A stretch of DNA of 64,000 nucleotides, taken from the NCBI GenBank assembly GCA_019096065.1, contig JAGUCH010000006.1:6096001-6160000 (forward strand), written 5' to 3'. Numbering within the stretch: position 1 is the first letter of the stretch; each line of letters starts with the position of its first letter. The notes under the pieces are model-generated. The model worked only from the letters and a program-made list of their open reading frames with translations, made no database searches and was not told the DNA's origin. The stretch comes from Paracyclopina nana. Lineage: Eukaryota; Arthropoda; Copepoda; Cyclopoida; Cyclopettidae. This document shows, piece by piece, positions 50,001 to 63,148 of this stretch. Made by a program: the position numbers and the translations under genes.

Positions 50001-50467
50001 GAGATAAAAAAGGACCATTTTTTTTCTCTTTTGGCTAAAGGGGAGAAAGGTCAGCTTTGCTCGGCCATTTCAAAGAGGTGAAACACCGAGAAAAAAGCTG
50101 GGAAAGCATGTTTCCTCCCCTGAGTGGATCTGCCAATAAGTCAAGCGTCAGCAATTTGCAATCATCTGGATCTTCACTGACTGTTAACAATATAGGCAAA
50201 AGGGAAGGCGGATCAACCATCAGAAACGCCACCTCAACACCAACTTTGAACAGGAACGCTTCCAAGTTGAGACCTCAAGGCTACTGCGGTAAGCAAAAGC
50301 AACCAATAATCATGATTTTCATGATTGGTGGCCTGACTCCACTGGAGATGAGGCATATCCAAAAAATCCACGAGAAAGCTTTTCCCACCTGTTCCATTTT
50401 GATAGGATCATCCCATTTTTTGCCGCCTTCCTCATTTTTAGACGAAATGTCTCACATTGAAAAGTAA
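47051..50467 (+). CDS. Sec1/Munc18 (SM) family protein
   Basis: SM proteins clasp syntaxins and SNARE bundles in vesicle fusion. Exons 47051-47326, 47466-47668, 47725-48281, 48479-49355, 49727-49981 and 50041-50467 are in phase and give 864 aa, longer than the ~600 of Munc18. Family landmarks: WAVLVLDETTSNMLQ (domain 1), AIYFLSP, CAFLPLQSSAFTLG, FLLILDRGMDLKTPLIHDMA, IYDLLP, and a C-terminal IMIFMIGGLTPLEM followed by ILIGSSHFL. The protein is divergent. Exon 2 adds about 50 charged residues after the first Rossmann strands, and a Ser/Asn-rich disordered stretch precedes the last domain. STXBP1/Rop-like is the best match by eye; another STXBP subtype is possible. The exon 1-2 junction, using TTTAG at 47461-47465, is the weakest. 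Confidence 0.85.
49380..49680. repeat. Degenerate CCATAACCATATC repeats in SM-gene intron 4
   Basis: Units resembling CCATGACCATATCC and CATAACCATA recur irregularly through the intron. No coding support. Confidence 0.6.
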
Positions 50468-50736
50468 CTGACATAAGAAACGGCACTCTTTTTCATAGCC
50501 TCATTTTTTCACGTCACGCTTCTATGCCTATAAAGATCCACGACCTTGATCGCCATCAAGATGACGCCAAAAGTGAAGATGGAAAACGAGAATGAATATA
50601 TAGATTGATGAATGAAAATGTAGCCTATTATATTCTATTAAGTCTCAAAAACAGAGGGACGTATCGTTTTTTTAAGTATGGTATATCGGGGTTTTCTTTA
50701 GAGAGAGTTGACAATTCACAACCATAATTCCAATGT

Positions 50737-53700
50737 TTAGGAGGAGGATCTCTGGAAAAACGAGAGTAGCTTGGAGGCGCTCTTCTTCCTGATCTCGCCA
50801 GAGTCTCCAGAGTCTGAGGCGTTGCCACTCAAAATTTGGAGGCCATTATTCTTGTTGCTGGCCTTTTTGTCCTGATCACGTAATTTGCGCACCATTTGGT
50901 CTTCAAGGAGCTCATGCATGTCCACTTGCCACTGATCGAGCTGCTGGGAGAGCTCCACCTTTTGCTGGATCGCCTCCAACAATTGCGAGTTGACCTGCAT
51001 GAGGTCGATGCGAGTGCGCGCGAGCTCGATCTCAGTGTTGTTCTTCCGCTTCACTGCAGCGTCACGGACCTCCCAAGCTTTCTTGATCAGCTCATCCTTG
51101 GCGGCTCCGGAGTTTTCAATATCACTCTTCAGGATGCTCCTCTCCTCTTCAACGGCCTTCATTTTGGCCTCGGTCACCGACAGCTGAAATTGAGAAGATA
51201 AAACTCTAATTAGATCCGAGTACGCAATTATGGAGAAACATTTCAAGTTAGATGCTATGAAAAAGCAAAGATTTGAGACCGGCACAGATATATTTTACCT
51301 TGGATTTGAAGTCGAGAATCTCGTCATCTTTCCGCTTGCCCAGATCCATCTGCTCTTTCATCCTTCGCTCCAGCTTCTCATTTTGCTCGGTGGTCTTATG
51401 GAGCTGGACTTCCATGCGGATCTTCTCATTGGCATCCGCTCCGCACGCGAGGCAAGCTCCTTTGGCCTCTTTCCGGAGCAAATCATGGACGAGGCCGCGT
51501 AATTCCTGCAACGCCGAATTCATGGCGCCATTCTTGAGCGAGTCTGGATGAATGAATTCCTCTGAAGAGCTGGAGGTCTCAATGGAGTCGTTGGAATTAC
51601 GCCTGGTCCTCTGACGCAGTTGGCCACAGAGGGTCTTGATCTGCTGGTAGCTGGACAAGATCTCCTCCTTGTACTCATTATGCTCAGATGTGACTCGAAT
51701 TTCGGGGTTATCACACTCCACATCCTCGTCCTCGTCAATTTGGCTGAACGGCCTCCGCGAAGCGTTGAGGCTCTTCTCGGAGTCGGACATCTCCATCTCG
51801 TTCAGCAAGCTCATGTTGCCAGTGTTGTGGGGACTCAGTGACATGCTTCGGTACACATTTTCAAGCCTCTCATTCAAGGCATAATTGGTGGTCTGCAAGT
51901 CCTCCAGTGCCTTTTCAGTCGATCGAATCTGCAAAGAAACGAGCAATGTAGACCAGTTAATCCAAACGAAACTCTGTGGCTTCTTGAGTTCGCGTAAGTC
52001 CACCAGTGTGGCTTTTTCCAACAACATTTGGCGAGTAACAAAGCAAGACATTAAGGATTATCTCGACTTACGATGCTGTCTTGCTCACGGGTCTGCTTCT
52101 CCAGCATGACAATTCGATCCGCAGATTCATCAAGGGTACAAGACAACCCCTCACGTTCGCCCTGGAGCAAATCGATCCTTCGTTCCAGCTCCATTTTGCG
52201 TCCCATCAACAAGTCAATCTGCATAATGAATAAAACTGCCAAAAGTGCCGTGATTATTTATGCAAGATTTCACCTCTTCGCGAAGGCTTTCCAGATGACT
52301 GACATGCTCGTTCATGGAGGATCGTTTCAGGTTCACCTGATCCCTCAGGGCTTGCAGCTCTGTGCTCAAGGACTCCTCATGCTTGGCACTCTGCAACAAA
52401 AAAATGTTTACAAAATGATCAAGGTGAAATTGAGTGGCTGAGTTTGCTTGCATAAGTGCCGTTATTAGGCTTTTTCTATCAAAAGTTGGCCATAAACGCT
52501 CGATATTGAATTGAAGCCATTTCAAAGCAGAATTCCAGATTTTTTTGCTCTGTAGGTGGCTTGATGTGAATAAATTCACCACCCAGATGTAGATTGCAGA
52601 GAGTGGAATGTGCATGCATAATACAGGGTGAGTCACAAATATGCTTTGATATGTCACTCAGACCGACGAAAATAGTGTTCAGTAAACAAAACTCGGGAAA
52701 CAATGGGGTCTCTATCATTTACTGCAGGAGCTAGGGGGATGTTCACATCCTGCCATTAATGTGTATTTTTGGCATGACATTACTACTACAGCACACCTTA
52801 GCATCTGTGAAGTGACAAATTGAGCCCCAAAAAGTGAAAGTGAACATTTTATGCACAACATGACTGAGAATTCCTAACATCTTCTTGCTTTAATGTGTTT
52901 TTGGTGAAAGTTTTTTTCTGAAACTGTCATGAAAAGGCAAAGCACTATTCCATGGAGAATTCTTTGTTGTTAATGCCAAAAAAGTCCAGAACATGCAAAT
53001 AAGTGTGGCAATCAATTAAACCCGCGTGACAAAGGCTCATGAGTTATTAAAGATAATTGCCCCGATAAATGATTTATAATGAACGTTCAGCACATCGATT
53101 TACATCAAAAAATCACTCATGGCTTTTTGTGAGCACTTTTTGGCTCTTTTGAGCGAACCAAATCTGAATTGTGTTTACCTCTTTGAGCTGAGAAGTGAGC
53201 CTTTGGTTCTGCTCAGTTAAATTTGTGATGAGCAAGCTTTTCTCTTTTTCTGACTGCCTTTGAAGGTGGGCGGCCTCTTCGAGGCTCTTTCGGAGGCTGT
53301 TGACGTCCGCTTGAAGTTCTGTCACTCGTTGATCATACTCCTCTTCAGCTGCTTGCAGCCGACGGCGTAGGTGGTATTTTTCCTGCTCCAGCTCCTGAAA
53401 GAAGGTCAAAAAGAGCCAATGTAAGTGAAAAGTTAATTAATTCTTTATATCATCTTCGCTTTGTTCTTGGCCAAGTCTTAGCCTTATCTTTCAAGGAAAC
53501 ACTGAAAAGCTCCTATTATTTTGGCCATTTCTGCCCCTTTTTTGGCTACTTTCTTAACATAAAAGCCTTTTTAATATGGAATGGATTTTTGTAAGCAAAC
53601 TAATTATTTCCTCTTAAAAACTTGTTTCAAAGGTATTCTCAGAACATACGCAAGTGTATGACTCATGGAAACACACTGGCCTAAATTTGAAAATGAAAAC

Positions 53701-56700
53701 AGCAATTAGGATTTCTGGAATCGTCGCAGCTGAAAAAATGTCACTTTAATCAGGAGGGCCTGGTGGGGAAATTATTGTCCCCTTCTAACAATATTCTCAT
53801 GTGTTGGCCAAGTAGCTGTACATTTTTTCAGTAGTACATCAAAGAAGCCAGCTTTGTTCTTCTTTTATGGATCCGTGAGAAATGCCTTGCCATTGCTTCA
53901 CGTATGACAGGCTTACAATAATGCAATGCTTGAATAATAGTGCAGCCATTTGCATATGCTTGTATTATGTGACATGTATTTCAGAAATATGGACTTGTGC
54001 ATGAGCCAAATGCTCCTTTAATGCAGAATCTGGGCAATTTTCTCCTAATTTGGCATTTAGTGGGAGTAATTGGCCATTATTGGCCATTTGACACATGAGC
54101 CATATGCTGTTGCGAATTGCATGCATGTCATGGCAAATTTGTGAAATATTTGCTATTTTTAGCCTTTTCCGATTGTTATTGTACATTTATTGTAAGCCCC
54201 ATCTGGCATCGCTGTTGCCAATAAAGTTTCTAAATAAAGTGATCAGCTGACCAAATTCCTAGTTAGAGCTGAGTGAAGCTAATTTTTGATTGGATTTTCT
54301 GCTGAGTCATTGCGAAACAGCTTATAAAGGAAGGTCAAATCGCTCTTTAATGATGTTTATAGGTGAATTATTTTCCCAGACGACTTTTTTCGGCGACGTT
54401 TCAAGCATGAAAAGCGAATATCGAATTACGCAATAATTCCAGTCCCTCGGTGTTCAGGCTAAATGAAGCATATTTTTGAATATTGCAAACAAAGCATATT
54501 CAGCACATGCGTTACTGGTTCAATTGTACAATTTTTTTGAGGATTTTCAAGTTAGCCAACAGCAACAACAAATCTTCTTCAAAGAAAATTGTCTGAACGT
54601 CAGCTGCTATAATGATACACAACAAATATCTTACTTTTGGTATTGGCAAGTGCCAAGAAATCTGGACACCATTGTGACAAATCCTTTCTGAATAGAGTAT
54701 TTTAGGCCTTATTTGCTAAAAGCTTACTTTTACTAGTTTATTAACTATTCATTATTACTTTAAGGGATAATTTTTGAGATTGGTAAAAAATGAAATAATA
54801 TTGCTTTCAGCTCCAATTCGCATGAGCAACGGTTTTACAAATCATGAGGTGGTGTAACAGTGCATCCAACCAATGCCAACAATCAAAAATCACTTAAAGA
54901 TACATTGCAGACTTCCCTGGGATGATATCTAAGCTAATAACAGGATTATCTATTGCATTCCCACAAATCCATCCTTGAATATACTACTATATGAGAAAAC
55001 TTGACAGGAATCAAATTAATGCAAGAATCTTCTTCACAAATCTTCAAAATCAGTTATATGATGCATTTTTGCCTTTTTTTCCTTCAGCGGCTTAGTTGGT
55101 TTTTACAGACATTATTGGCCTTGTGGTGTTCCAATTGAATTATTTGTATTTTCAAGGTTTTTCAATTTTGTTTTTTGCTCAGCCACAGCAGCAGCAAATT
55201 TTGGGCTTTACCAACTAAAATTAGAGCATGAATAAAAACAAAGACATTTTTTACATGTTGTAAAGTTGGAGAATTTACAACTCCTGAAATCATTCAAGTT
55301 GATCATGAGAAAAAAAGGCCTTGATTTGTGATAAATTCAGACAAAATTCAGACTTCCACAGTTCAAGTTCAAGTGTGACATGACAAAAAATTCTATTCAT
55401 TTTTTTTCTGTGTGTCACTTTTTCAATGGGTCAAATAGTAAATTTTTTTCGCATGCAACTTTCATTTCACGTTTCATTCGCAATAAAACAAAGCTAGAAT
55501 TGCAATGAGTGTCACGCAATCGAAGCAAATATTCAAAGGAATGAAAAAAAGTTCCTAGTGCATGATTCAAAAAAATTCAACCATCAAGACATCTTTGGAA
55601 GCAAAAGGTGAAGAAAAAAATGGCCTCTACATTCAGGTTTTGAAATAATGCATTTATTCCACTGGAAAAAGAAGATGCAAGTCGATTATTGAAAATTGCA
55701 ATTGAAGAGTCAACATATAAGTGCAATTCTCTTTTAATGTGGTGTTCATCTACGTTCATAGAAATGAAATCAAAAATGCTTATTTGTCAATATTTTAACT
55801 ATGGTTTATCACAACAGCTTCAAAGGGAAGGTTTCCACCCAATAGGAGATTGAAAATTGCAAGATTTTTTAGTAAAATATCGCAGATTGCGCAATTTTTT
55901 AAGCCTGTCTACCTTTTTTAGATAGTAATCTCGATTTGCTTTTAGTCCAACAAGGAAGTGGCACGATGATTTTGCACACGAGAGACTCATAAATACCTCG
56001 GAACATTAACGAAAGTGGAATATATATTACATAGGAAATGTGAGTGTGTGATTTTTTTTGTTTCGGTTTTGTTCGCGTCGCTTTAATTAGTTAATGGATT
56101 TGCAGTTTAAACAAAAAAGAGTGTAATTGTTGTCAGTTGAAGTAGGGAAAAACCACTCCCATTTTTAAAGGTGCTAAAAATGGTCGCATGACTTGCAAAC
56201 TCGAGCCTAATTCTAAACTAAAAGCAATTCGGTGCTACACTTTTTGAGGCTACACAACTTTTGTTGTTGAACTGGAAATGTCAACAAAGAAGCGCCACGT
56301 GTTTTTATTGTTGTTGTTTACTTTTTTGGCGCCATTTGTAAAAATTGCTGCCATAAGTCGTAGTTGTTCAAGGAAAAAGGAAGCTCTTCTTCTGATAATG
56401 ATGATTATGATAATTAAGAAGCTAGGTCATGTGTACTGCTACTAATATAATTATCTTGACAGGAAAAAGTATTTTTTATCATTAGAGAGCCTTATTTTTA
56501 AAGAATGTCCTTTTTTTGTTATTTCAGGGAGTCACCTGATCAAAAAAATGTCTTTTTTGGGGCTACTCGAAAAAAAATTATTTGTTGTTAAGTGGCTCAA
56601 CTTTCACCCAGAGGCAAGCCAAAATAAGGTTTCACAATTTTCTTATCTCAGATAATAATTACAGCAGCCAGTGCTCAAAAAATGCATGAAATGTGCTATA

Positions 56701-58773
56701 CATCTCAAATGTGTGTGTAATTATTTATTCAGGGTTGTGAAATGTGCTCTTTTTTAGGGCTTGTGTGGGATGCTGGCAGATGACAAGGGCCTCTCATTTT
56801 GTGTCTCTGCTTTTGGCAAGAACAAGGGAGATTTTGCTGCGGTTTGAGCAGCATCTGTCACCTTATAAGAAAGATGATGATGACTCTCAGACTTGCTTCA
56901 CATTGCTGCCAATGTGGAAGCAAAATGTCGTTAAACCACAAGATGTGTGACCAAAAGTGGTGACAGTCTTCAAGTCTTAATTAAAATTGGCCAATTTCCC
57001 AGCAGCAAAATGCAGGAAAATGGCCAATATCAAATTTCTACCATCTCATATATCTTGAATCTTGACAACTAAATGTGATGATCTTTGAAAATTGGTGGAA
57101 AATGAAACTTTGGGATCAAATGTGCATCACCAGCTCATCTACCAAAGGTGAAATCTCAGGTTGGATGATTCCAAAATCTTCAATGATCTTCACAAAGTTG
57201 TGACCCGTTTAACCAGTGATCTATGACTTGTACACAAGACTGATTGCACAGTGGTGGGGAAATTGCCATTTCAGTCTAAAATATTGACGTTTAATTCGAT
57301 TGTGCATGCTTTACATGCTTTATGCGCTGAATGAGAGATCAAATTACTACGATTATTTATGCTGCTGCAATTTGGCATCTAAATATGAACTAAGGTTTGT
57401 GTTCCAGATGAGCAAGCCAATCCTGACAAAAACAACATTAAAGTGCACAAAATGAAGGACATCGCTAATTGGAAACAAACCATTACGAAAAAATCCACTT
57501 CTGGTTGCTATTTTGCATTATAGAAGATTTCAGGCCGAACCATCTGGCAGCGCTTCTTCCTGTTATTCCCAGATAATCAAAAGAATGTAAACAAAAACTC
57601 AGAAAGACAATGATAATATCACAATTCAACTATGTAAGTTATGTAGGAGTCAAATTTGGTCTTGAATCATCGCAAAAAGCAAACAAAGAAACGGAGATCT
57701 CTTTGAAATGTGATGAGTTAATGCAAGCAATTTCAATGCATTTTGGAGCAACTTCCGCAGATCCAAAATTGAATATTTTTGGCTCAGCAGTTTACACGAA
57801 ATATGGGTAATTTGGCAGATGATCCATGACCATGACATGGAAAAAAGTGTATGTATATGGAAAAAATTTTTGCTTCTGACAGCCTCATTTGTTCCAATTT
57901 TAGCATGTAATGCCAAACTTGGCATGCTGAAGAAATGATATTGTGAAATATGTCCAATTTCAGTTTCTTCTCACACACATACACGAATTTAGAAGGCACA
58001 AAACAAAGCTGCCAATTCATGCTTGAAAAATGCCAAAATATTACTACGTTTTTCACACTTGAGCAATGACGCAAAATGGCAACATCAGCTTTTAAAAAAG
58101 GCCTTTTTCAAAAAGGAAAACACATGCTCCATTTTCTTTGAAACGAGTTGAACATATGTGTAACGTAACTTGGTGACATTGACCTCATATGCACATTTGG
58201 CCATTGTTGCTAATTAGCAGCCTTGCAAGTGCAATTTCCCCACAAAGTACTATAACCTGAATCGAGCGACGTCATTGAGGCCTTTTTCATTGATTTCCCT
58301 ATGAAATCAATGTTTGCTGCCGTACTTTTAAGAAGATTTCGCCATAAGGCAATTCATAATGATCAACATGCAAATGACTGGTTAATCGCCATTTTGGCCC
58401 GGTGTGGTTTTTAAACTTTCATCAAGCTTGGATTGTAAGCGGCCTTCAGCCAGCATGAAAAAGGGGGGAAATAAGGCCTTACCTCGAGTTTTTGCGAAAA
58501 ATCCTCTGCCATCTTCTCATTTTGCTGGCTTAGTTCTTCGTTTTTCTCGAGCAAGGCCTTGCCGAGCTCAGCAGCGAGGAGCAGATCGCGTTCCTTCTGC
58601 TCCAAAAGGCCGTACACTGAGGACAAGTCCTCGCTCACGTTGCTCTCGAGGCCGGAGAAGACCCCGGACTCGTTTTGAGGCCGTTTCGAGGCCATGATCA
58701 TGTTGCTGTCCTCGGAGGCCATGGCCCAGTTGTCACCGGGCATTTCACGTTGCAACTGACAGCTCCAGCTCAA
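50737..58773 (-). CDS. BICDL1: BICD family-like cargo adaptor (Bicaudal-D-related)
   Basis: Coiled-coil adaptor of the BICDR family that links dynein-dynactin to Rab6-type cargo. Exons 58773-58483, 53394-53179, 52390-52274, 52218-52072, 51928-51299 and 51183-50737 are in phase and give 615 aa. The CC1-box-like start KERDLLLAAELGKALLEKNE is diagnostic and is followed by near-continuous heptads. EQEKYHLRRRLQ, LTEQNQRLTSQL, MNEHVSHLESLREE, RKMELERRIDLL and SADRIVMLEKQTREQD match family blocks in order. An acidic, Ser-rich linker lies in exon 5, and a second coiled coil ends the protein with KLLSFFQRSSS. The gene tail faces the convergent SM gene, with about 270 bp between the stop codons. Intron 1 is 5.1 kb. 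ATGs at 58773 and 58743 are both possible starts. The symbol is assigned by family, since BICDL1 and BICDL2 cannot be told apart here. Confidence 0.88.
53395..58482. other. 5.1-kb intron 1 of the BICDL gene
   Basis: AT-rich, with no coding exon detected. A lone GGTGTTCATCTAC end motif lies at 55741. A further exon is not required, because exon 1 joins exon 2 exactly as in the family alignment. Confidence 0.5.
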
Positions 58774-59417
58774 TTATTCAGCAGCTGATTGAAAATAATA
58801 CCTGCGGCCTTTCCAGTAAAGGCCGTCATAGTGAAACCCGCTTTCTCACGTGTCGTAAGCACGGGGGTCAAATTATTCTGGCACTTGAGGGTCTTTAGCT
58901 GGATTTAGCAGCAGCAGAAGCGTAATATTGGTGCGACCCGGTTTACGGATGGACTAAACATGATCCGGGCCAGGTGCGCGACAAACTGCGCTGAAGCGCC
59001 CGCGCGCGCGCCTTTCCGCTTTTGTTTCCACTGCTCAGTGTACCGTCCAGGTAAAGTCTCACTTTCCGTTCCAATGCGCTGGAGATTCCTACAGCCACAT
59101 AAACCTTTAAAAAAGACCATGCGCGCAGCCTGCGGAAATGCCAGATCATGCGTGCGCGATGATTTTGCGCGCAACAAACCGCGCGCAAAAGTCGCGCAAC
59201 CTCTCGTGCCTTGCGCGCAACTTTTGATGAAACCTCGCGCAACCTTCTTATAAGCGGTTTGAAAGGTTCTTGAGTGCAAATTGATGCACGGCTTTTGCAT
59301 GCGTTCGCGGAAATGCGCGTGATGCTGCGCGTGTTTTGCGGAATTCATCTTCATCCCGGTATTTTTTTTCGCCGATAATGTTAAGGATACCGTAATCCGT
59401 TTTTCGGACGGCGAGGA
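58774..59417. promoter_or_regulatory. Divergent promoter region with GCGCGCAA repeats
   Basis: It separates the BICDL gene (minus) from the gene at 59418 (plus). From about 58970 to 59260 the motif GCGCGCAA and variants (TTGCGCGCAAC, CGCGCGCAAAAG) recur at least six times, giving a CpG-dense block in AT-rich DNA. Confidence 0.5.
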
Positions 59418-60940
59418 ATGTCGAAAATTCCGAGCGGTGACTCCGGAAGAGCTTCTGCTCTTTTTTTAAATGGACTCGTTCGGTCCCAAAAACGTGACCT
59501 GGACATATTTATCGATGCTATCTTCAACGATGCTCGGCTTTTTGCTCTTTTTAGCCCCATTTCAACTTTTCAAGGGCAGCCACTACCACGGATGAGACGA
59601 GATTTTTTCCAGCATTGGCAGGGCTTCGTCGAAGAGCAAAAACGCGCGATTGAGCCCCTCAACGCATCGATGGAGGAGAGGAAAAAGTTCATTAGGATGA
59701 AATATGCATCGAATTTCGATGATCGTCGTCCCCACTTATTGACTGATCCACAGGTATTAGAGGCTCTTCGAGTCCGCCGAGGCTGGCTGCCAAAAAGGAG
59801 AAAGCACAGGTAACCTTTCACCGCTGGGCCCCCGAAGAGCCTTCCCGAGAAAAAAAAAGCTTGATGCGCAATAGGCGGCCGAAGCGAAACAAGGGATGCA
59901 TTTTTAAGCCGAAGTACAATGGGCGAATTAAAAAAACCGGTTGGCGTCGGATGATGCCGTGGCATTCAAATCATTTTGGCCGAGCAGGAACGGGGTCGCA
60001 TGGTTAGCGGGCCCATTTTTTATGCAACCCATTTTTGCGGCATTTCCGCCAAGGGATGGCCACGTTTAGCTGGTCCGCTCGTTTTGTTTCGAAAAATGGC
60101 GTTGCGGGGCCCACGACGGCTCCAAATGACGATGAACTTATTTCTGGAGACTCAGGTACGGACGTTGCAGTGGCATTTCAGCTTTCGCCGAGGATTGCCG
60201 AGGCCCCTAGCTGAGGCAAATGGCGCAGCTAGGGGCCGCGTTTAATTTGCAAATAAGTATCTTAAGGTAAGGCCCGGCGGCAATTAGTTAGGAAGGCCCC
60301 TCAACACCCTAGCATTTTTTCATTCCGCAGATGATCGCATGAAGAACTCATCGTCACGCACCAATGGCACCAAGTCGCGAAACGTCGTCGGGCCTTTTTC
60401 GCCCTTTTTTTTGGTAAGCTTGGGTGAAGTCGTGAATCAGTTTCGGCCATTTTTCACTGCCAAATGGCATCCTGACGCATCGAGCCGTTTTTAAATGGCG
60501 GGGCCGAACGTGTGTTTGAAGCCAAAATGTACTCTCTGATCGAGCCGCATCGGCGAGGACAGAAACAAAGCAACGTCGAAGACTTCCCGCGCACAAAACG
60601 ATGCGCATGCGGCCTGAAACTGGTTCATGACAAAAACAAACCAATTACGGAACCGTTGCTGCGGCGCTTGAATTTTGGGAAAAACTTTTCTTTGTCCGTT
60701 ACGTCATCGTTGACGACCGAATTGCATTCCACCTCAAACGTGGATGAGCCTTTGTCTCTTTCCAAGTGCATTTTTTCCCACGTGTTTTCTGCCGCAGATC
60801 ACCACGAAAAATACGGTATAATGCGCAGTCCGCCGCGCGACATTTTAAATGTCAAACGGAGCCCTTTACCACGCCATTCCGTCCAGAAGGATTCCAAAAC
60901 GTCGGAGGACGCCAACGCTGCTGGGAGAAAAATAACATAA
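59418..60940 (+). CDS. Unrecognised basic, low-complexity protein (model incomplete)
   Basis: The first exon, 59418 to about 59810, is a clear 130-codon frame with a GTAACC donor. It has a helical, charged domain (RDLDIFIDAIFNDARLFALF and EEQKRAIEPLNASMEERKKF) and ends in Arg/Lys. Continuation exons are likely: about 59873-59996 (RPKRNKGCIFKPKYNGRIKK), then 60048-60140 (acidic NDDELISGDS, ending TCAG/GTACGG), and 60331 onward (DDRMKNSSSRTNGTKSRN). The last frame, 60472-60940, ends in TAA with AATAAA at 60995. Between these the frame shifts, or a TAG (59999-60001) intervenes unless a ~51-nt intron is removed. The gene may be short-introned or decaying. Most of the product would be disordered and basic, possibly nuclear. 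No known domain is recognised. Confidence 0.4.
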
Positions 60941-61738
60941 TCGAACGATTGCATGCGTGAACGCTCTTGGACTTTTGATGCTTGAATGTTTTCCAATAAA
61001 ACGAGGCTGACTCGTGATTTTGCGATTTTTGGGGAAGCGAAAAAAACGGATCGATGTGGAAGCCAGCGAGGCAAAGCGAGGAAGTTCTTCTTTTATCTTC
61101 GATTTAGCCTTGGACACTCGATGGTTGAGCGGTGGCGTACTACTGCAGCCTAACTATACGTGGAGTCGTCGTCAATGATAACCACTTTTACTGCATCACA
61201 CTCCGCATGGCCCACTTTGTCCACCTTCGGGCCAAATCATGCCTCCTCACAAAACGAACCCACTTCCTCGATTGCGCGTAACGTGCGCCAAAAGCCCACT
61301 CGACCCCGATGCGAAGGCCGGCCGCGGCGCGTCCGGTGGGGCACCTTTCCGGCCCGAAGATTTTTCCAATGTTCCGAGCTTTTGAGAGACTTTAGGCGGA
61401 TGGGCTCGGGCATTTCCCGAGCGTTCAACGATAACCAGTTTCCCGATGCGATAGCCTTAAAGTCGACTTTGAGGCGTTCTAACGGTGGGTGATGATCTTG
61501 GAACTTTTCTATTTCAAATTGACAAAAGTAGACGCGCTTGCCGGAGGGTCGACCCGTTCGCAATTTTACAAAAAGGAGAAGCTGGGCCGGTCAAGCGCAA
61601 AACAGTGGAGATTTGCACGGTGGGGTACGTGGCACTTCATTGCACTCACAACAGCACGTAAATTATTGCAATCGTAAAAAATGGATCATCATCAATGCGG
61701 ACAGTTCGCGGGATGTAGGGGGCGCTGAATGTATTTTG
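60941..61738. other. Intergenic, open on both strands but unassigned
   Basis: Contains AATAAA at 60995-61000. Overlapping frames at 61160-61492 (+) and 61563-61237 (-) are open in GC-rich sequence, but neither has splice partners or recognisable motifs. Confidence 0.35.
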
Positions 61739-63148
61739 TTATCTGGAGAAGCGTCTGGCCGTGAGAGGGCGTGAGCGCGGGAGGGGCAGCTGGTTGAGGA
61801 ACTCGTCCGCGTGCAGCTTGGAGAAGGCGTCGTTCATCACCGACTCGACGAGGACGGTGACCTGCTCGCGGATCTGCGGCTTCACCTCGTTGATGATCAG
61901 GCCCGAGTTCTGGTTGATGAAGTCGTTCACCGTCTTCGCCACGGCGGGCGCGCGACCGTCAAACAGGTTGTCCAGCTGCACGTGCGCGGACGCGATGTCA
62001 AAGTCGATGTTGGTCCGCTTGATGCTCAGCTTCTGCGCGCCCGGCGGGCCCACCGGGTCGATGGCGGCTGACCCCACGCCGGTCACGCCGCTTAAAGTAG
62101 CCTGGAACGACGGAGCAAATTCGTAAAATGGATCCAGCTAGTCACCGCGTTAGTTTCAGTTGCGATCGGAACAACCTTGAATTGCCATTGCATAAAAAAA
62201 AAAGTTTTGGCTGGCCGAAGCGCCACATTTGGCTCCAGCGGCGAGACTTGGCGTCACTGAGGAGCAGTACCTGAAACGGGCCGTTGCCGGAGATCTGGAA
62301 GACGAAAACGTTGCCGTCCACTTTGTAGTTGCCCCTGATCTTGACCACCGGCACTGTGAGGCTGATGAAGAGCGTCCTCGAGTCGAGGTCCGCGGAGATG
62401 CGGTTCGTCACAAACGTGGACAAATGCCTGACAATCACCTAGCGTTTGAACGCAGAAAAAAAAAGAGTAGTGGAGTCGTTTAACGTCATTGCCACCGCAA
62501 AAATGCACTAAAAGCAAGGACAACCAGCGTTGTGTGTACAGTAGTATAATAAGCATCTGATGAAGCAAGGTTTTCCCGAAAAATGCCATAGTGGCCTTGA
62601 GTAATTTCTCGGAATGAAGCAACACCGAAATGCCATTAACGTCAAAAGGGGCAGACCTTACTGCAGCATGTTTCAGCCAATCTCACGCGTCAAAAAAGCC
62701 CAAAAAGCGCAATTTATGTTTATAAAAGGATTTAGCGGTAATTTTCCAGCGCTACGGTGGCGCCATCCTAAGCGGCAGCGGCCAAATGGCCGAGCTGAAT
62801 AAATCTTGCGTACGCTTAATTTGGTGGGGTCAAGGTTATGCATATTCAACTCACGTTGGAAAATTCCGACTCGATCTGCACTCCAATGCCAGGCTTGGTC
62901 TTGAACTTGATGTTGTCAATCTCCAGGGGCTCACTGGGCCTCAGGTTGAGCTCGGGGATGCCCACGGGCATGAGGGACCTGAGGTCCTCCAGGGTCCTGG
63001 CCAAGCACGTGTCAATGGGCTGCGAGGCCACGCACGAGGACAAGTTGTTGGCGAACTCGTCCTTTTTCGAGTTGGACGTGGCCTCTTGGCCTCCCGAGGT
63101 CGTGAAGCTGGCTAGAATGGCCAACACTAGCGTTGTGGGCCGAACCAT
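61739..63148 (-). CDS. Takeout/JHBP-family secreted lipid-binding protein
   Basis: The family (haemolymph juvenile-hormone-binding protein domain, TULIP fold) consists of secreted arthropod carriers of hydrophobic ligands. Exons 63148-62855, 62438-62271 and 62101-61739 are in phase 0 and give 274 aa, near the usual 240-260. The first ~20 residues (MVRPTTLVLAILASFTTSGG) form a signal peptide. Two cysteines (SSCV and DTCL) match the conserved N-terminal disulfide, followed by GIPELNLRPSEPL, the family's PxLxVPPLDPL-like block. VPVVKIRGNYKVDG, ISGNGPF, VQLDNLFDG and NDFINQN follow as expected. The product may bind juvenile-hormone-like or other terpenoid or lipid ligands; the ligand cannot be inferred. 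It is the main arthropod marker in the window. Confidence 0.9.

Noticed and set aside
57610-57810. Short plus-strand frame inside BICDL intron 1
   Set aside because: Isolated 66-codon frame without splice context or family resemblance.
61160-61563. Overlapping frames on both strands near 61.3 kb
   Set aside because: Neither has splice partners or recognisable motifs; GC-rich sequence keeps both open.
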